Of a stretch of DNA of 64,000 nucleotides, positions 42,701 to 57,700 are shown in pieces. Numbering within the stretch: the first letter of the stretch is position 1; every line of letters starts with the position of its first letter. This DNA is from Heliopora coerulea. Taxonomy: Eukaryota > Cnidaria > Anthozoa > Scleralcyonacea > Helioporidae. A program made the position numbers and the translations under genes. The notes beneath the pieces were generated by a model. It saw only the letters and a list, made by a program, of their open reading frames with translations. It did not search any database and had not been told where the DNA came from. The stretch lies in the NCBI GenBank assembly GCA_030142905.1, contig JASJOG010000026.1, forward strand, positions 517,001 through 581,000. The letters are read 5' to 3'.

Positions 42701-45700
42701 TTATGTGGTATGGTATTGTGTGTTGTTGTGGTATTGTGTGGCATGGTATTGTGTAGTATGATATTGAGTGGTATGATATTGAGTGGTATGGTATTGAGTG
42801 GTATGGTATGATATTGTGTCTTGTGGTATTGTGCGGTATGGTATTGTGTCTTGTGGTATTGTGTGGTATGGTAGTGTCTTGTGGTATTGTGTGGTATGGT
42901 ACTGTGTCTTGTGGTATTGTGTGGTATGGTATTGTGTCTTGTGGTATTGTGTGGTATGGTATTGTGTCTTGTGGTGTTGTGTGGTATGGTATTCTTGTGA
43001 GGTAGGAATCGTCAACCCGTGCCACAGTTAGCAGGCACGGGTATCGACTCTGGCCCGCTAAGCAAAATTTGAAGAAAAAAAATCAAATCTGATTTTTTTA
43101 TAGATGAGGTAAGAAAGAGGTCAGTTTATAGGAAAAGTACTTAAACATGCTGTAAAAGAGTTAAAACAGTTGATCACTTGAAATCGATTAACTGTGCCAA
43201 TCGCCTTAGCTATGTACAGTCCAACTTAGGGAACAAAGAAACTGTGTTCTTGCCTTTAGGAACCTTATTTTAAATATTTTCCAGAGGCTGCTTTGTTCTG
43301 TTTGCTTTCAGGAACCTTACTTGAAATATTTTCTAGAGGCTCCTTCGTTCTTTTTTCTTTCAGGAACATTAGTAACAACGAAATCACATACATGCCTCCT
43401 AAAGCGCTCTCCAACCTGATCCATTTAAAAATTCTGTGAGTTCTTTCCCGTTTATCTTTATTTAGCACACTTACAGATTCCCCGTCATCTTCAGTACACA
43501 ATATATAGTATTGATATTTTATCTTTGAGTAAAATTCCAGTTAAACTTGAGGGATGAAGGAACAACTGAGATTTCTACACTCCAGTGGTCCATTCCGTTT
43601 ATTTTTCATATCATCTGAGTGGGTGGTATGAACGTATTTCTTACTCATCTTTGTTTGTGCGGGCCTAGTTTGGTGAATAAAGTCTAATTTTTAGTTTCTG
43701 TGTAACAAAATACTTCTAATCAGCACAATGAAGAAAGTGACTAAATGTTCAAGCAGTCAACAAACTTTCTTGTAATTACGAGCAATCTCGTGAAATTCGA
43801 GGCTTAGAGATTGCGAATGTTCAATGTTCAAAGAGATGGCAAATGTATCTGTTAATCCCTCTCATACAAAGTCTGATTGCGTGGTGGGAGAGTTTAAACC
43901 TACTCTGTGCAGACGTCTCAGCTCCACAGCTCAGTTGCTTAATCAACAGTCCGGTAACCCGACTATGCAAGTTTACATTACACTCAAGTTAACAGTTAGT
44001 TTTTCGATATGTGATTTTGTGTTCGGGATTTGCATATTTTAACAAGGGATTTGTGATTATTTTAGCGAACTGCATGTCAATAAAATCGCCACCATCGAAT
44101 CTCAAGTTTTCTACAACATTCCAGAGCTGTGTCATCTGTAAGTACTTGTTAAAAACGTTTCTGCTATCCAAAGTACCAGCTTCTTTAATTTATATTTTTT
44201 CCTTCGCCCATTTCCAACTGTTCATTCTGAATTCCCATGAGCAGCTATTGGAACTTCCAAGTTTTATTTTATGATGAATTTCATGCTTTACTTCCATAAT
44301 GTTAAGGGCTGAAAAATTCGTAACGTTATTTGAACTTTAATCTTCCAAAAACTGGTACCAATGTGTTGATATAAGAGCCATTTGGACTTTTTTTCTCCAG
44401 TGATCTGCGACGAAACAGCTTGGAGGTGATCACGGCCTTGGGTTACTCTCCTGCGTTTGAAGATTTACCAAAGTTGAAAACTTTGTAAGTACCAATGGAA
44501 AAAATGTTCATAATATAAATAATTTAACACGATATACTATTGTATAGTACAGTACAATGTGATGCGACTCAGTTTTGTATAGTATAATGCAATGCAGTAC
44601 AGCACAATACATTACAGTACAATACAATACAGTTCAGTACAGTACAGTACATCATACGGCACGATATATTACAGTACAATACCATACAATACGATGCGAT
44701 TCGATATGACTCGATAAGATACAACCCAATGCAGCGCAGTGCTCTTCACGACCTGTAGTGTTATGTGGTATATAACATAGCATAATGATAATCTTGATAA
44801 TAAGCATGGGGTTTTCTAATATAAAACATGAGAAAAAATCATGAGGTGATTATGAAGTTTCTCGTGCCCTGATTTGTTAAGGTCAGTCCGTTATCTCGTT
44901 ATGGCTAAGATTATGAACGCTTACAACATTTCAAAATGGCCACTTCTCGTGCAGTTTGTGTTACAGACGAAGAAATAATTATGAAGAAAGAAAATTCTGT
45001 TCCAAAAAAAAAAAAGCCATTGTGTAACTTAATTATAGCACGATTTATAATATTTATAAATCATAAGATTTATAAATATTATAAATATTATAAGTGTTAT
45101 TTCAAAATAGTGTTCTTGTTACTAAAATAGTTCGTTGGTAAAATTTAAAAACCCGCTCTGCGATACAACCAATAATTAAACTTAAAAGAGTATACTTACG
45201 ATACAGCTGGATAATGGAGTTTTATTTTCTTAGGATTTTAACGGACCAGTCTCCAAAAACAACCAGTGTCATGTACAATGCATTCAAGAGTCTACCGAAA
45301 CTGGAATACCTGTAAGAGCTGGCTTTATACATTCAATTTTGGAATGTCTCAAATGAAACGAAACTATCGAAGAGTGATCGTAGTTTCGAAAGTTCTAATT
45401 GTGGATCCGACAGCGTTCATCCTGGGAACAATTGAAATACCCCGGACGAATGCTTGGCAAAATATCTACTTCGAAGTGTTTGTAGATTAGTAGAAACTCG
45501 CTTCCTCGAGTTCGATGTAGTTTACAAATTAAATCTATATTTGCGTAATAAATCAGGCTGGAAGTTTTCGATGTATGATGCTGACAAAGACCGCATTTTC
45601 AAACCATGTTTTTGGACTTGGAGCTCCTTTACTATTATCCTAAGAACTATTGATCAGATCGAGAAGTATGTTAATCTGTATATGTTAGTTAATACAGTCG

Positions 45701-48700
45701 TTTGCTTAGAATTCGCTTGTGTTTTATTTTTCAACCAGATGGCTGGACAAAAACAAGCTTGAGCATTTTCCAAACCCTGCGTTCTCTCAAGAAAACTGGC
45801 CTAGTATCAAAGAGTTGTGAGTTTTAAATTGAATTTTTATCGAACACGGAGCCCAAATGAGGGATTAGGTAGCAGGACTATATCGTTCGGTGGACGACTA
45901 TCTTAACCATGGAATAAGCTGAGGCTGAAAGTTCGATCGTTGTTGTACAAAACTGGCTGACATTATTGGCTCATAAAGTTGAAAAAGCGACTAAACGATC
46001 CAACAACTAGGATATATATTAACGCTACTCCAAGTGAACGAACACATGTCCTTGTTCTTCACCCAAGTACATAATCCCACATCGTTAGATCCAACAACTG
46101 TTACAGTTTTTCATTTCTTGGGCAAAATGTTTGACTAGACGCAAACTTCCGCCCAGCTAACATTGCTAGACCGATAAATGTTGGTGAATGTTGTACAACA
46201 ACGCTCAAACGTTTCGCTGGTGAAATGTTTGTCGGCAAGTTCTCAACATCTTGCCTAGAAAAGGTGGAAATTTCTCCGACATTCTTTGGTACCGTTAAAA
46301 AAGCTTTTCTGAGATGTTTTTTTATGTTTGCAGACACATCGAGGACAACGAACTGACTACATTTTCAAGCTATTCAAGTAAGGACTTCCCTCCCGACATG
46401 ATGGTTCTTTGGTCGTAAGTAGTCGCTGTAATTACGAGTATTGCAATATGCTGCAAAGTTCTTAGAAAAATGACCACAGAAACTACGGAATATGCGCAAC
46501 TTTCGTCGAGTAAATCCTACAATACTAGTGTAAGTAATATGTACAATATATTCGGCTGAACTGTACAGGATTTTCAAGGCTAACCTCGGACGTTGTGATT
46601 GGCTAGCAGTTTTCCCGCTACAGAACATTACCTTTGTCAAATCTTCGGCACGTTCGCTTTCATAAGAAGCAAGCTTTAAAGTTTTCACGGTCTGTACATA
46701 CTTTCTACGAACATAATACGGAAATATTTAATGAACGAAAACTGATGAACAATTCTGACAACGGCTATAAAAGGTAGGAGACACGTTTAAACTTCAAACA
46801 ATGAATAAATTTGCTAAAGAAATCGCGCTATGAACAGTAATAGCCATAGTCATGTGATAATACATTACTACTCGTCTTTGAAAATGTTACGTATCTGTTG
46901 TTTACTATATAGTAGTCAATATACCTTTGTAGCTCCCAGAAGAACGGAAACAAACCCTTTGCTCAAATGAAGGCGTTAGAGAAGTTGTACGTGAAATTGC
47001 TGTTGTTTTATTCAAAGCATTTTGTACTTGAATTGCTAGTGTTGTTACGCCCGTTCTTTGTAATGGTTTTGTACATCATTGTGTATTATGTTCCATATTT
47101 CACCATACGTTATCCATTTCATTTCTTGTTTTCTGTTGTAGCTTATTATATTGTCTTCTGTTCTGTCGTGTGGTATTTTCTGGCACTATATCGTTTTGTG
47201 TCCTTTTTTTCCATCTCGAATTTCCTCGCATTGTCTTTTATCTCGTGGTATTTACCAATTCATCTCTATTTTAATTCACAATGCTGTTTTTCTGCGAATC
47301 GCGTTTTTCACCGTATTGTCTCACCTCTTCCTCGTGGTCATCTATGTCCTTATTCCACTCCATATCTCCTGAGCCAATGTTCTCTTTTCAACCATGGTTT
47401 TTTTTTTTCTCCATCCTATTTTCTTCCCATCCCACTCCGTGTTCCCAATTCCTCCTGAGGTCCTGTTTTCTTATGTCCGTATGCCGTATTCCACTTCGAA
47501 TCCCTTGTTTCACCTCACATCCCTTGTTTCAGCTCGCATCCCTTATTTCAGCTCGCATCCCTTATTTCAGCTCGCATCCCTTGTTTCACCTCGCATCCCT
47601 TGTTTCACCTCCTGTTCTCTTTTCTTTACGGTCCTCATGTACCCTGTTTCTTCTTATATCGCCTGTCTTTCTTCATGTTTTCTTTACGTCGTTGACTGCA
47701 TGTCCTATTTTTGATGTCTTCTCTTCCACCAGTTATCTCATATCTAATTTTATGTTCCCTTTTTTCATTATCCACATGATCTCTTTTACTCACTACATTC
47801 CCTATTACCCTCTACATTCCCTATTACCCACTACATTCCCTATTACCCACTACATTCAATATTCAATATTTATGTTCTCTTAGTTTGCCAGTATAACTCT
47901 AACGTAACTTACATCACCAGTCAACCAAAGTTGTTTTCTCTATATTTCGCATCTCATTGTCGATTACATTCAATAAAATTTTGTCTGGATGCTCGCAATT
48001 GTCATGTCTGTTATACGTCTCCCCAACAACATTTCATGTGGCTCTTAATTGTGCCATTTTGTGATGGATTTAGGATGGTGCACTCAAATAAATTTGACAA
48101 AATTGAAGAAAATGACCTTTGGGAACTGAACAACTTAAAAGAATTGTAAGTTAACTCAGACAGAGGATTACTTCTTCTCGTTCGTTTATTTGTGATCAGT
48201 CAAGTAATACTGATAGTTTGTTTTTATGTATTTGTTTATTTTTTTTTTTTTGCGCGGCTGGTATTTTCCTCATTCGGCATAGAAGTCATAATGGTTTAAA
48301 CACAGGAGGTTAACATTTTAAACTGACTTTGTTATTATCAGTGATCCAAATGTATGAACCTTTCTATCTCTTCTTTTTTCGTACTTTGCTAATAGATATT
48401 TGAGTGGTAACAGTTTAACTGAAGAAGCTATTCATTCGGAGGCATTCAGGAACATGTCTCTGCTGAGACTGTAAGTGATGTTCTGGTTATTGAGTGAAAA
48501 GAGGATGGGAGGGAGGGATGGAGGGAGGAAGGAATGAAGGAATGGAGTGGAAGAAAGGGAATGGAGGAAGGAAGGCATGAAGGGGGAGGTAAGCAAGCAA
48601 GGAATAGAGGAAAGGGGGAGAAAGTAGAGATATCAAAAAAAGAAAGGGCCCAAGGGAAATGTAGAAATATCGACCGATTGACGGACTGACGGACTTAGAG

Positions 48701-51700
48701 ATGAACAGATGAATTGAAGGATTTGAATGGATGAACAGAGTGAATGGAGATTGATGAAGGAAGAGATGAATAGTGGAAGCGGGAGAGTGAAGAAAGAAAC
48801 AAATAATCTTCTTACAGAAAAACAAACAAACAAAAAAACAAGCAAGCGATTCAACGACCGATTTTATATTTTGACTGCAGTACAGGATTCTTCTGAGTGA
48901 CGAAGGCTTAGCACAACTACAACTGCAATAAACAAGGAAACTTTAACCGTATCAACCTGCAGTTTCTTAAATAAGTGTTTAACATTGTCAGATTTGACTG
49001 CTTCCTTTTTTGTTCAGTCATCTTGATCGCATGAATGGCATCGGAATACAATACGTCCCAGCTGCCATGAAACTGAAGACACGATTGCCAAGTGTCACTG
49101 AACTGTAAGTGTCAAGAGAGAAATGCAAATAAACAGTTTACGTGCACTCTTTATTGGCCTTGTTAATGTCATCAAGCCTGTCAACTGATTGTGCTATGTG
49201 CATGCATCTTTCCATGTATTTATTGTAACAGTATTCAGTGACGCTTCTGCATGCTAAGTCTGTACGTCAAGTTTAAAAAATATCGATATTTACCAACAGT
49301 GTAACGTGAAATTGTTTTCTGAACTTAATAGAGACCTTTCCCGAAACAAACTAACATTTCTGCTAAATGGATCGTTCTCGACGCTGGATACTTTGACCGA
49401 TTTGTAAGGATTATATAAAAGCATGGAATTTTTTAAAGATATTTCTTCAGTGGTTCTTTGATGGTGTGTGTACGGTTGAAAGTTTCGATCAGAGGTTCAA
49501 GTGTGCTGCTTAATTATATCAATTAATGATTTCATAGTTTATGTGCTTGATTTATTGAACAAGTTTGACTGTTCGGAATGTTAAACTGTCCCTAATATAT
49601 AACCTTGCCCATAGTGCCATCCTTTTTTACATAAACCCTCTCGCTTGGTGTAGTTTGATGAAGTGTTTTGGCAAAATGTTTATATAACAACATGTTTGGG
49701 AATCTTGGACACAATTTGATTGTCACAGATTTATTTGTGTATCAACGTTTTGCCCACGTGCAGTTTTGGTTAAGGTTTAGGTTTCAGTTACCACATTTCT
49801 GTCATCATTTGTTTGATGTTTGAGGTTGCGGGTTCGATCCCCGTCTGGGGCTCAGAAATCATTTTCTGAGTATCGAGCTTGAACATCGTTCATCTACCTC
49901 ATCATTTGTTTCTTGTTTAGGAATTTGGAATACAATAAGATTGTTTCTGCGGAAACTGGAACATTTCCTGAAAACATCACATACATGTAAGCAGAACAAG
50001 CCTAGTGAGGAAAAGAAAGTCTAAGTAATAGATCAATTTAGATGTCATGCGATTTCGTGTGTGATAATCTATCCTTCAAAGTTTGTTTTTTTTTTATTTT
50101 TGTAATGAATTTTCTACCTTACCTTATTTAGCAACATGAATTCAAACGAATTTGATTTCCGACATCCTGATATATTCGCTTATTTATCATCGCTGCGTAC
50201 GTTGTAAGTTGATTCTATTTGATTGTAGAATTCATTAAATAGTTCTGTTTGCATATGATGCTTGCAGCAAGCTTTCTTAAATTAAAAATAAAGTAACCTA
50301 ATTTTGAGTTTATACAAACTTATTTACTAGTCATAACAACTTTACACCATGCATATATGTATGTGTGTATATATGTATGTGTGTATTTATGTATGTGTGT
50401 ATATATGTACGTGTGTATATATGTATGTGTGTATATATGTGTGTGTGTATATATGTATGTGTGTATATGTGTATGTGTGTATATATGTATGTATGTATAT
50501 ATGTATGTGTGTATATATGTATGTGTGTATATTTAGATGTGTATGTATGAATGAATGTTAGTGTTACACGTTTGTGTTTATACGTGTATGCGTCTTTGTA
50601 TATGTATGCATTCTTTGCTAACGGTTTTGTCAATTTAACTTTAGGGCACTACAGAACAACAAAATATCCTTCCTTCCTGATAACGCTTTACATGGTTTGG
50701 AGAATCTCAATACTTTGTACGGAAAATTTGATTGAGAATCCTGATTTTTGTTTCTATTGGCACTTAGTTTTTATTGTTCCTTTAGAAATCTTGCAAACAA
50801 CAAAATCGGAAGAATTTTGAAAGAGGCATTTAAAGACTTATGGAGACTTATGTCCCTGTATGTATATACACATATATTTGGCTTGGTTTTTGTAGCTTAG
50901 CACAATGTCCGTAAGCATTAAACTGCATGCGCTACGGTCTTTCGTGCCGTAGTTGAATACCCTCACAACTGAACTTCATGACCGTCCTACTATCAACCTT
51001 TGGTACTCTCGCTAAACATTCGTTCGACTTTGACACCAAGCCATCCTCCCATGAACGTTTTCTGTGTCAGTTCATTGTCTTATGAATCAAGCTACAATAC
51101 AAGGCTGAGTAATCCACGTCCGTTAACAAGCCAATCTTACATGTCCAACTGAGTTACTAGATTACCCAACCCACAATCTTTGACGCTCCAGTCCAACACT
51201 CAACATAACACAACGTAACATGGCCAGATCGCTAGTCCAGAATTTATTGTAGTGAATTACAAGACCTTCATTTGACCATTGTTAATGTTTCTGTTTCTGC
51301 TGGTTTTAAAGAGATGTAAGAAACAACGAACTTTCTTTCATCGAAGAGGGCACTTTCACAGCTATCAATCGCTCATTAAATCCCAGTGTTGAGTTGTAAG
51401 TAGTTTCCAAATATTTATTAGTCTAGCAAGTAATGAGGAGAAAATTGTGGTTGTCCTACATAATGAGAGATCGAATGTCAAATGGTAAAAAGAATTTACC
51501 TCACCGGGGTTTGAATTCGCATCTTGGGATATTTTAATCACTCCTCTACCCACTGACCATACTGAAAGAAGTTGGTGACTTGTATATTAAACCATCACCC
51601 TTTGCGTACAGTAAACCATTTATCTTGCTGAGATATAAGAAGATCTAGTTGTAAAAAGATTTAATTTGGTAAGATGGAAGTTCTTACAAACCTAATTCAT

Positions 51701-54700
51701 ATTAACGTGTTTAACATTCTTCAGCTATTATTAGAGCTGATTTAAGTTTGAAATGCGTTAAAGTTAAATGTCTAGTCGCCATTGGTAAAAAGAAAGCTCT
51801 GACCTATTTAATTCATCCTAACATGCTAAACATGATTCAGTTGTTATTAGAGCTGAACTAAGTTCTGTGTGTACTGTGTACAAAATACAAAGTACTGTTG
51901 TTAGACTGAGCAGTCGAATGAGCTGTCAATAGTAAGCTAGTATGATGTAAGTATTCAACTTTAGACTAATCCATGACCAGGGTTCTACCTAGGATTATTT
52001 TGTTTGGAGAAGTAAATGGCGTCCAAAGAACCGTCTGCGAACTTGTAAAAGGGTTCTGCGTGGATTCCTCCATCAAAACGTTTAATGCAATACAACCTAG
52101 CGTACTTTAAAAGACAAGATTGTTTGTTTAATTGACGTTCAGTTAACATGAGACGAAATGAGCTATCGAGTCAACCAATGAACAGTATGCTCGTTTAATC
52201 TATTTTAAGAACACGAGAGATTCTCGCGACAACTTAATGATTATTCATGAGGATGTTCGACGTTTTGTTTTATTTCTGCATCATCCTCCGGGTAACATGA
52301 AGATAAAAATTCATGGCGCTTGAGACGATGTCGCCATTTCGATACAATCGTTAATCATCATGATGGTAAAATCGATCGGCCAAACTTTGTGTCAATTCAT
52401 TTGTATTCCTTTTCTCTTTCTTTCTTTCAAATAAGTTATCTGAGTAACAACCATTTGACGTTGTTGCCTGCTCAAGGGGACTTCAGTGGCCTCCAGATAA
52501 GAAATTTGTAAGTTTTTGATGTAGACTTTTATTTTTAACTGAGATAGGTAGATGCAGCTTGTAAGGCCGGGACTCCACGAGCGAGTTTTTGTTTCCAGAG
52601 GCGATACAATTTTTTGGAAATATGTTACGCTGCCATACCAAAGTGTAGGCTCGAAGATGCAGCAGACTTTGGTGACAAATTATCTCTCAATCAAACACAT
52701 GGGAAGGTCAGCATGTCAAAACCTCAACTAAGCATTGACTTGTTATTGTCTAAGTAATAAAAAAGTCACATCACCTCTACAAAAGGAAAGTACAAAGGTG
52801 GCTACACAAGTGAACACAGCTAATTTCTTGCGCCAAAAAATTCAACTCGTTGGATTTCTTGCATTATTTTTCGGCGATATTGGAGTTGTCGCGTCGCCTG
52901 TGTCATAGCGGTGGACATTTCGCTCATCATCACTGGCCGCAAAACACATCGTAAATGAAAGGAGAATTATTCACGTGTCTCTTTTGTATCTTTTCTATTG
53001 CTACCACTTGTTCTGAACTCTTAAGACAGATTCCTGATTGACTTAGCCGTTATTGTTCTGTAAATGCTGATCCACTTTTAGAAAGTTTCTGATTTACGTA
53101 TTTCTTATTAGCCTTGTGGATAACAATCGTCTTACGAGGATTCGTTCTAAGACATTTGCCGATGTGAAATGTTCTGGTTCCAGGACGTGAGTACCAACAC
53201 TTCATCAAACACTACAACTTTACGCTCCTATACCACTCAAAGGAAGTCTTAGTTGGTTCTTAGATGTGTGCAGTCCAACCTGCGTTTATGCTTGCTCTAA
53301 CCTTATAGCGAAGCGTGAATGTCCGTGACAATGAATCTGTTCGAACACCTTTAAATGAAAATGTTCCTATTCCATTTGTTGAATTTTCTCCGCTTTACAC
53401 TCGCCATAAATATGTATTGAAAATGTGTCACTACCCTCATTGGGGCAGATCAAGTGTTAGGTAGTAAAAGTCCCGGGTTCAGCCTCCTTGGGGTCACTTA
53501 TAACGACAATGGAAAGGGAAGGGAAGGGAAAGGGAGGGAAGAAAAGGGAAGGAAAGGAAAACAAGGGAGGTAAAGAGAAGGGACGGAAAACAAGGGAAAC
53601 AAAGGGAAGGGAAGGAAAACAAGGGAAACAAAGAGAAGGGATGGAAAACAAGGGAAACAAAGAGAAAGGAAGGAAAACAAGGGAAGCAAAGGGAAGGGAA
53701 GGAAAACAAGGGAAACAAAGGGAAGGGAAGGAAAACAAGGGAAACAAAAGGAAGGGAAGGAAAACAAGGGAAACAAAGGGAAGGGAAGGAAAACAAGGGA
53801 AACAAAGAGAAGATGAGAGAAGAGAATAGGAGGGAAGGAAAGAGAAAGGAGAGACCTTCGTCAAAGGGAGACCTTCATTCACGATAGTGTTAAAAAACTA
53901 ACAGTAATAATGGATAAAATCTTTCCATCTGTAGTACATGGACGTTTTATGACAATGATATTGTGGAGATCGAAGAAGACAGTTTCGTAAACATCACAGG
54001 AAATAGTGATTGTACTTTGTAAGTTTGAATGCTCTTACTGTATAGTATTATCGTAAACGTTGGTCATTGTTTTGATAAATTCTGCAGAGTTTTTCTTTGC
54101 AGTTGTGGCTCTTGTTGCTGTTGCTGTTTTTCTGCTTGTACTTCTGTTGTAGTTGTTGTTGTTGTCGTCGTCGTTGTTGTTGATGATGGTGTTAATGTTG
54201 TAGTTGTTTTTGTTGTTGACTTTGTTAACTTTGTTGTCATTGATGACGTTCTTGTTGTTGTTGTTGATCTGGTTGTCCTTGTTGATTTCTCTGTCGCTGC
54301 TGGTGATGCTACTGTCGACATTACTACTATTGCTCAAGGTGCTGTTTAGTAACGCATACTCGTGGTTTTGCCGCTGTAGTTACTGTTTTTGTCGCTGCTG
54401 CTCTTGTAATGGTTTGTTTTCGCTAATGTAGTCATTAACATTAGTTTTTACTGTTGGATTCGCTTTTGTTTATGCGACTGTGGTTATTTTCTTTGGCGTC
54501 ATCACCAGTGTGATCGTGGAGATTCAGTTTTTATGTGCCATGATTTCAGTAACTTCTGTCTAGCATTCTTTTTGCGTAGGTATATCGGCGGTGGCGTTAG
54601 AAAAAATCCTCTGAAAAATCTAGCTTCTCGAGCTTTTAACAATGTTAAAGCCAAACAAATGTAAGATCAAAGTGTTAAATCCTGTAAAACATTATTTTGA

Positions 54701-57700
54701 GCTTGGCGTATCTCGTTGTTAGCAGTGATGTAATTTGAAGTAGATTGTGCTTGAGGTTGTTTCATAAAGCGTAAAGGCGTCAGTAAATAAACAAATAATT
54801 AAAACAGAATCTCCTATCCTAGAATATGCTAGATTACGTAAGAATGTTTTGTTGTCTTGGTAGATCTCTCAATGGTTTAGAGCTGAAGATACTTCTTTCT
54901 GAAACATTCAAAAATGTGCAACTTAACGAAGATTTGTAAGTGGATAATGAGTTAGCAATTGTCTTTGCATGATTATACTTGGTTCTCTCAAGTAACATAT
55001 CAAATAGTTAACATATTGAGGTATATGTGGAAGAATTAGGAAAAATTGAAGTGGGGAAAGAGGAAGGATGAGAGAAGGGAGGGATGAATGGAGGGTGAAA
55101 GGCGTGAAAGAAGGCGGGTTGGTTTAAAAGTAAAGAGGTGTAAAGGGTACTATGAGATAAAGAAAGAGAGCAGTGGAATGGAGGGAGGTGGGGAGAGGTG
55201 AGGGGAAAAGCGAAAGGTCATGAGTGAATGGAAATGGAGAGAGAGTGGAGAATTTAAACTGGGTTAGGAGGTGGTTAAAGGAAGGGTGGGACAGGGAAGG
55301 AGGGAAGTAGCGAGAGAGAGAGAGTGTGAGAGAAATGAAAGTAAGTGAAGGTAGGCGTGCAAGAATGAAGACAGAAATTAACGGGGGGAAAGAGAGTGGA
55401 TGAAATAACCAAAAAGGGCAATGGGTGGGATGCAGTGGTGCGAGGGAAGAGAGGGGGATAAAGGTTTGAAGAGAGCTTACCGGTATTTTACTGATATGTG
55501 TATGCCTATCTTAAAATGAATTTGTTCAGAACGAGGGAGTGATAGGAAGGACAGTAACATTAATCAGTGTGTTGTGATATTTAGGAGAAAAATCACTATT
55601 CTATTTTATTCAGAGATCTCCAAAGTAACTTGATTGAATCAATTCAAACTGGTGCTTTTGATGGAGTCAGAGTGCGAAATTTGTGAGTTTCACGTCAGTA
55701 TAGTTGTTGTCTTTTGCCTTTTTTCCTTTCGATTATGAAAAACAGTTTTCCACCGTAATATCTATTCATGGCCATTCTTCTTAGATATTTGCAACGTAAT
55801 AAGATCGAAGAAATCAGTGGAAAAATATTTGGCAGTGAATCACAAGTTGAGGATTTGTAAGTTTGATTCAATATGTAAAACTTAGACATTGAAGGGGATC
55901 AACCTAAGACAGAGGCGGCCAACCTAAAGGTCGTTTTCCTCTGGGCGAATTTTATTGCGCGAATCGATATTTCTTTGTGTAAATTGAATAGGTTTCTCAT
56001 TAGTTACTGTAGAGGGCGAATGAGAGATCAGTCAACGCTTCGCGCGATAAAGTTCGCCTAGTGCAAAACAGCCTTTAGGGAGCCAAAATACATCCTTCAA
56101 ACTTCAAACATCCTGATGTCCCGGCGTGATAAATATCACAGTATACGAGGACATGACTATGCCGGTTATTTTGTGCAGCGAAAACCTGAACAGTTTTAGG
56201 CTCCATGCATTGAGAATGTTGAAAGGGAATGCACCAACTTACGAAATAGATTTAGGGACTAAAGTCGTTGCAGTAATGAGTTCATAATACCTGAAATCAA
56301 GTAAAGAAATGACGCGCTTTAGTCAATATTTAGATGTTATGATAGTTCTGTTGTGTTTTAAACATTCAATGTGTTACATTACATAATACTATCCTTATTT
56401 CTTTGAAGAAAGTGTTCACGGACCTATAAGAACGTGCATAAAGTTCATGTGCAAGACTTCTTGTGAAAAAACTATAACAATAGGGACCGGTGGTTCAAAA
56501 ATCGATGTGCTTAACTTAAAAATTACATTGCACAATTTGGAATCATTGTTTTTAAACGTTTCTCCTAGCTAATATGACATGTCATTAAATTTGACGACGC
56601 TACCGTATCAGTAGCGATTTTTAAAGGATCTATGGTTTAACGTCATTATAGTTGAAAGAGATGGTAATATTCTGTCTTCTTTCTTGTTGTGTGTTGCAGG
56701 GATTTGAGAGATAACGAAATCAAGTCGCTTCATCAGGATTCATTAAAGGATCTGAGCGTGACAGGAGATTTGTAGGCTTGATAATGATGTTTGTTGTCTT
56801 TTATTCTTGCACCCCTGACCCTCACTGTTTTGTAGTCTGTTTTTAGTATTCGTTGTGGGTTAGTGTGAGGTTCGGGTTTGGGTTAGAGTTAGATATAGGG
56901 TTAGGTTTAGGGATTAGTGTAAGAAATGGGTTATGTTAAGGAGTTTTTGATATTTGTTTCAGCCGTTCCATCCGTTCTAATACGCTTAAAGCGTCAGTTC
57001 TAAATTTTATAATAACGCTTTGAAGCGTGGCCAGATTGTAATCTGGGCAACCTGCCCTCAACCTAACCCTTATCCTAACCTTAATCCTAAACCTAAGGTT
57101 AACTCTAACCCTAGTCCTAGCCCTATGCCCAACCTAACACTTTGACCAACTCCCCCCAACTTTCGGTGAAAAACTTTCAAAGGGCCAGGTTGCTCATACT
57201 ACAATCTGGCTACGCTTCAAAGCGCTATTCTATAATTTAGAACTGATGGAAGTGCTTGAGAACTGGTGAAACGTGTGTTTGTTTAATAACTGAGGCTATT
57301 ATGTAGATTGAGATTTAGCTTTATTTGCCTTTCTCACTCTTTGCTGAGAGTAGGATAATTTTTTCAAAACATTTTTGTTGGGACTTTTTATTGAAATTAC
57401 TTCTAAAGTAGGAATCGCGTTTTTGACTTTGCTTTTGCACAGCCTGAAGGACCTTGTTGTTATTGTCAGAGTTGTCTCAGATGAATTTGCCCAAGGTTTT
57501 GGACTTAGAAACTCAGTTTTTACATACAACTTTGGAAGTAAAATGGTCTTTCATATGTCGATCGAAATCCGTTGCATATAAAAAGGCTTCAGGAGTATAA
57601 TATTAACGAACATCAACGACAAACTTTGTTTGACATTTACTATCTTCTCATTAAATTTTATGGAGTGATATGGCTAGTCGGTCACTTTTTAGCGTTGTAA

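Noticed and set aside
42630..43031. Tyr/His/Thr/Pro-repeat and Cys/Val/Trp-repeat open frames
   Set aside because: Product of the GGTATGGTATTGTG minisatellite within an LRR gene intron.
46967..47883. Overlapping Phe/Ser/Leu-rich frames of up to 200 residues resembling membrane proteins
   Set aside because: Pyrimidine-rich intron with short tandem units; no splice signals or family motifs.
53457..53882. Phe/Pro/Ser/Leu-rich minus-strand frames and a Lys/Glu/Gly plus-strand frame
   Set aside because: Translation of the ~26-bp purine minisatellite; no start context, splice sites or domain.
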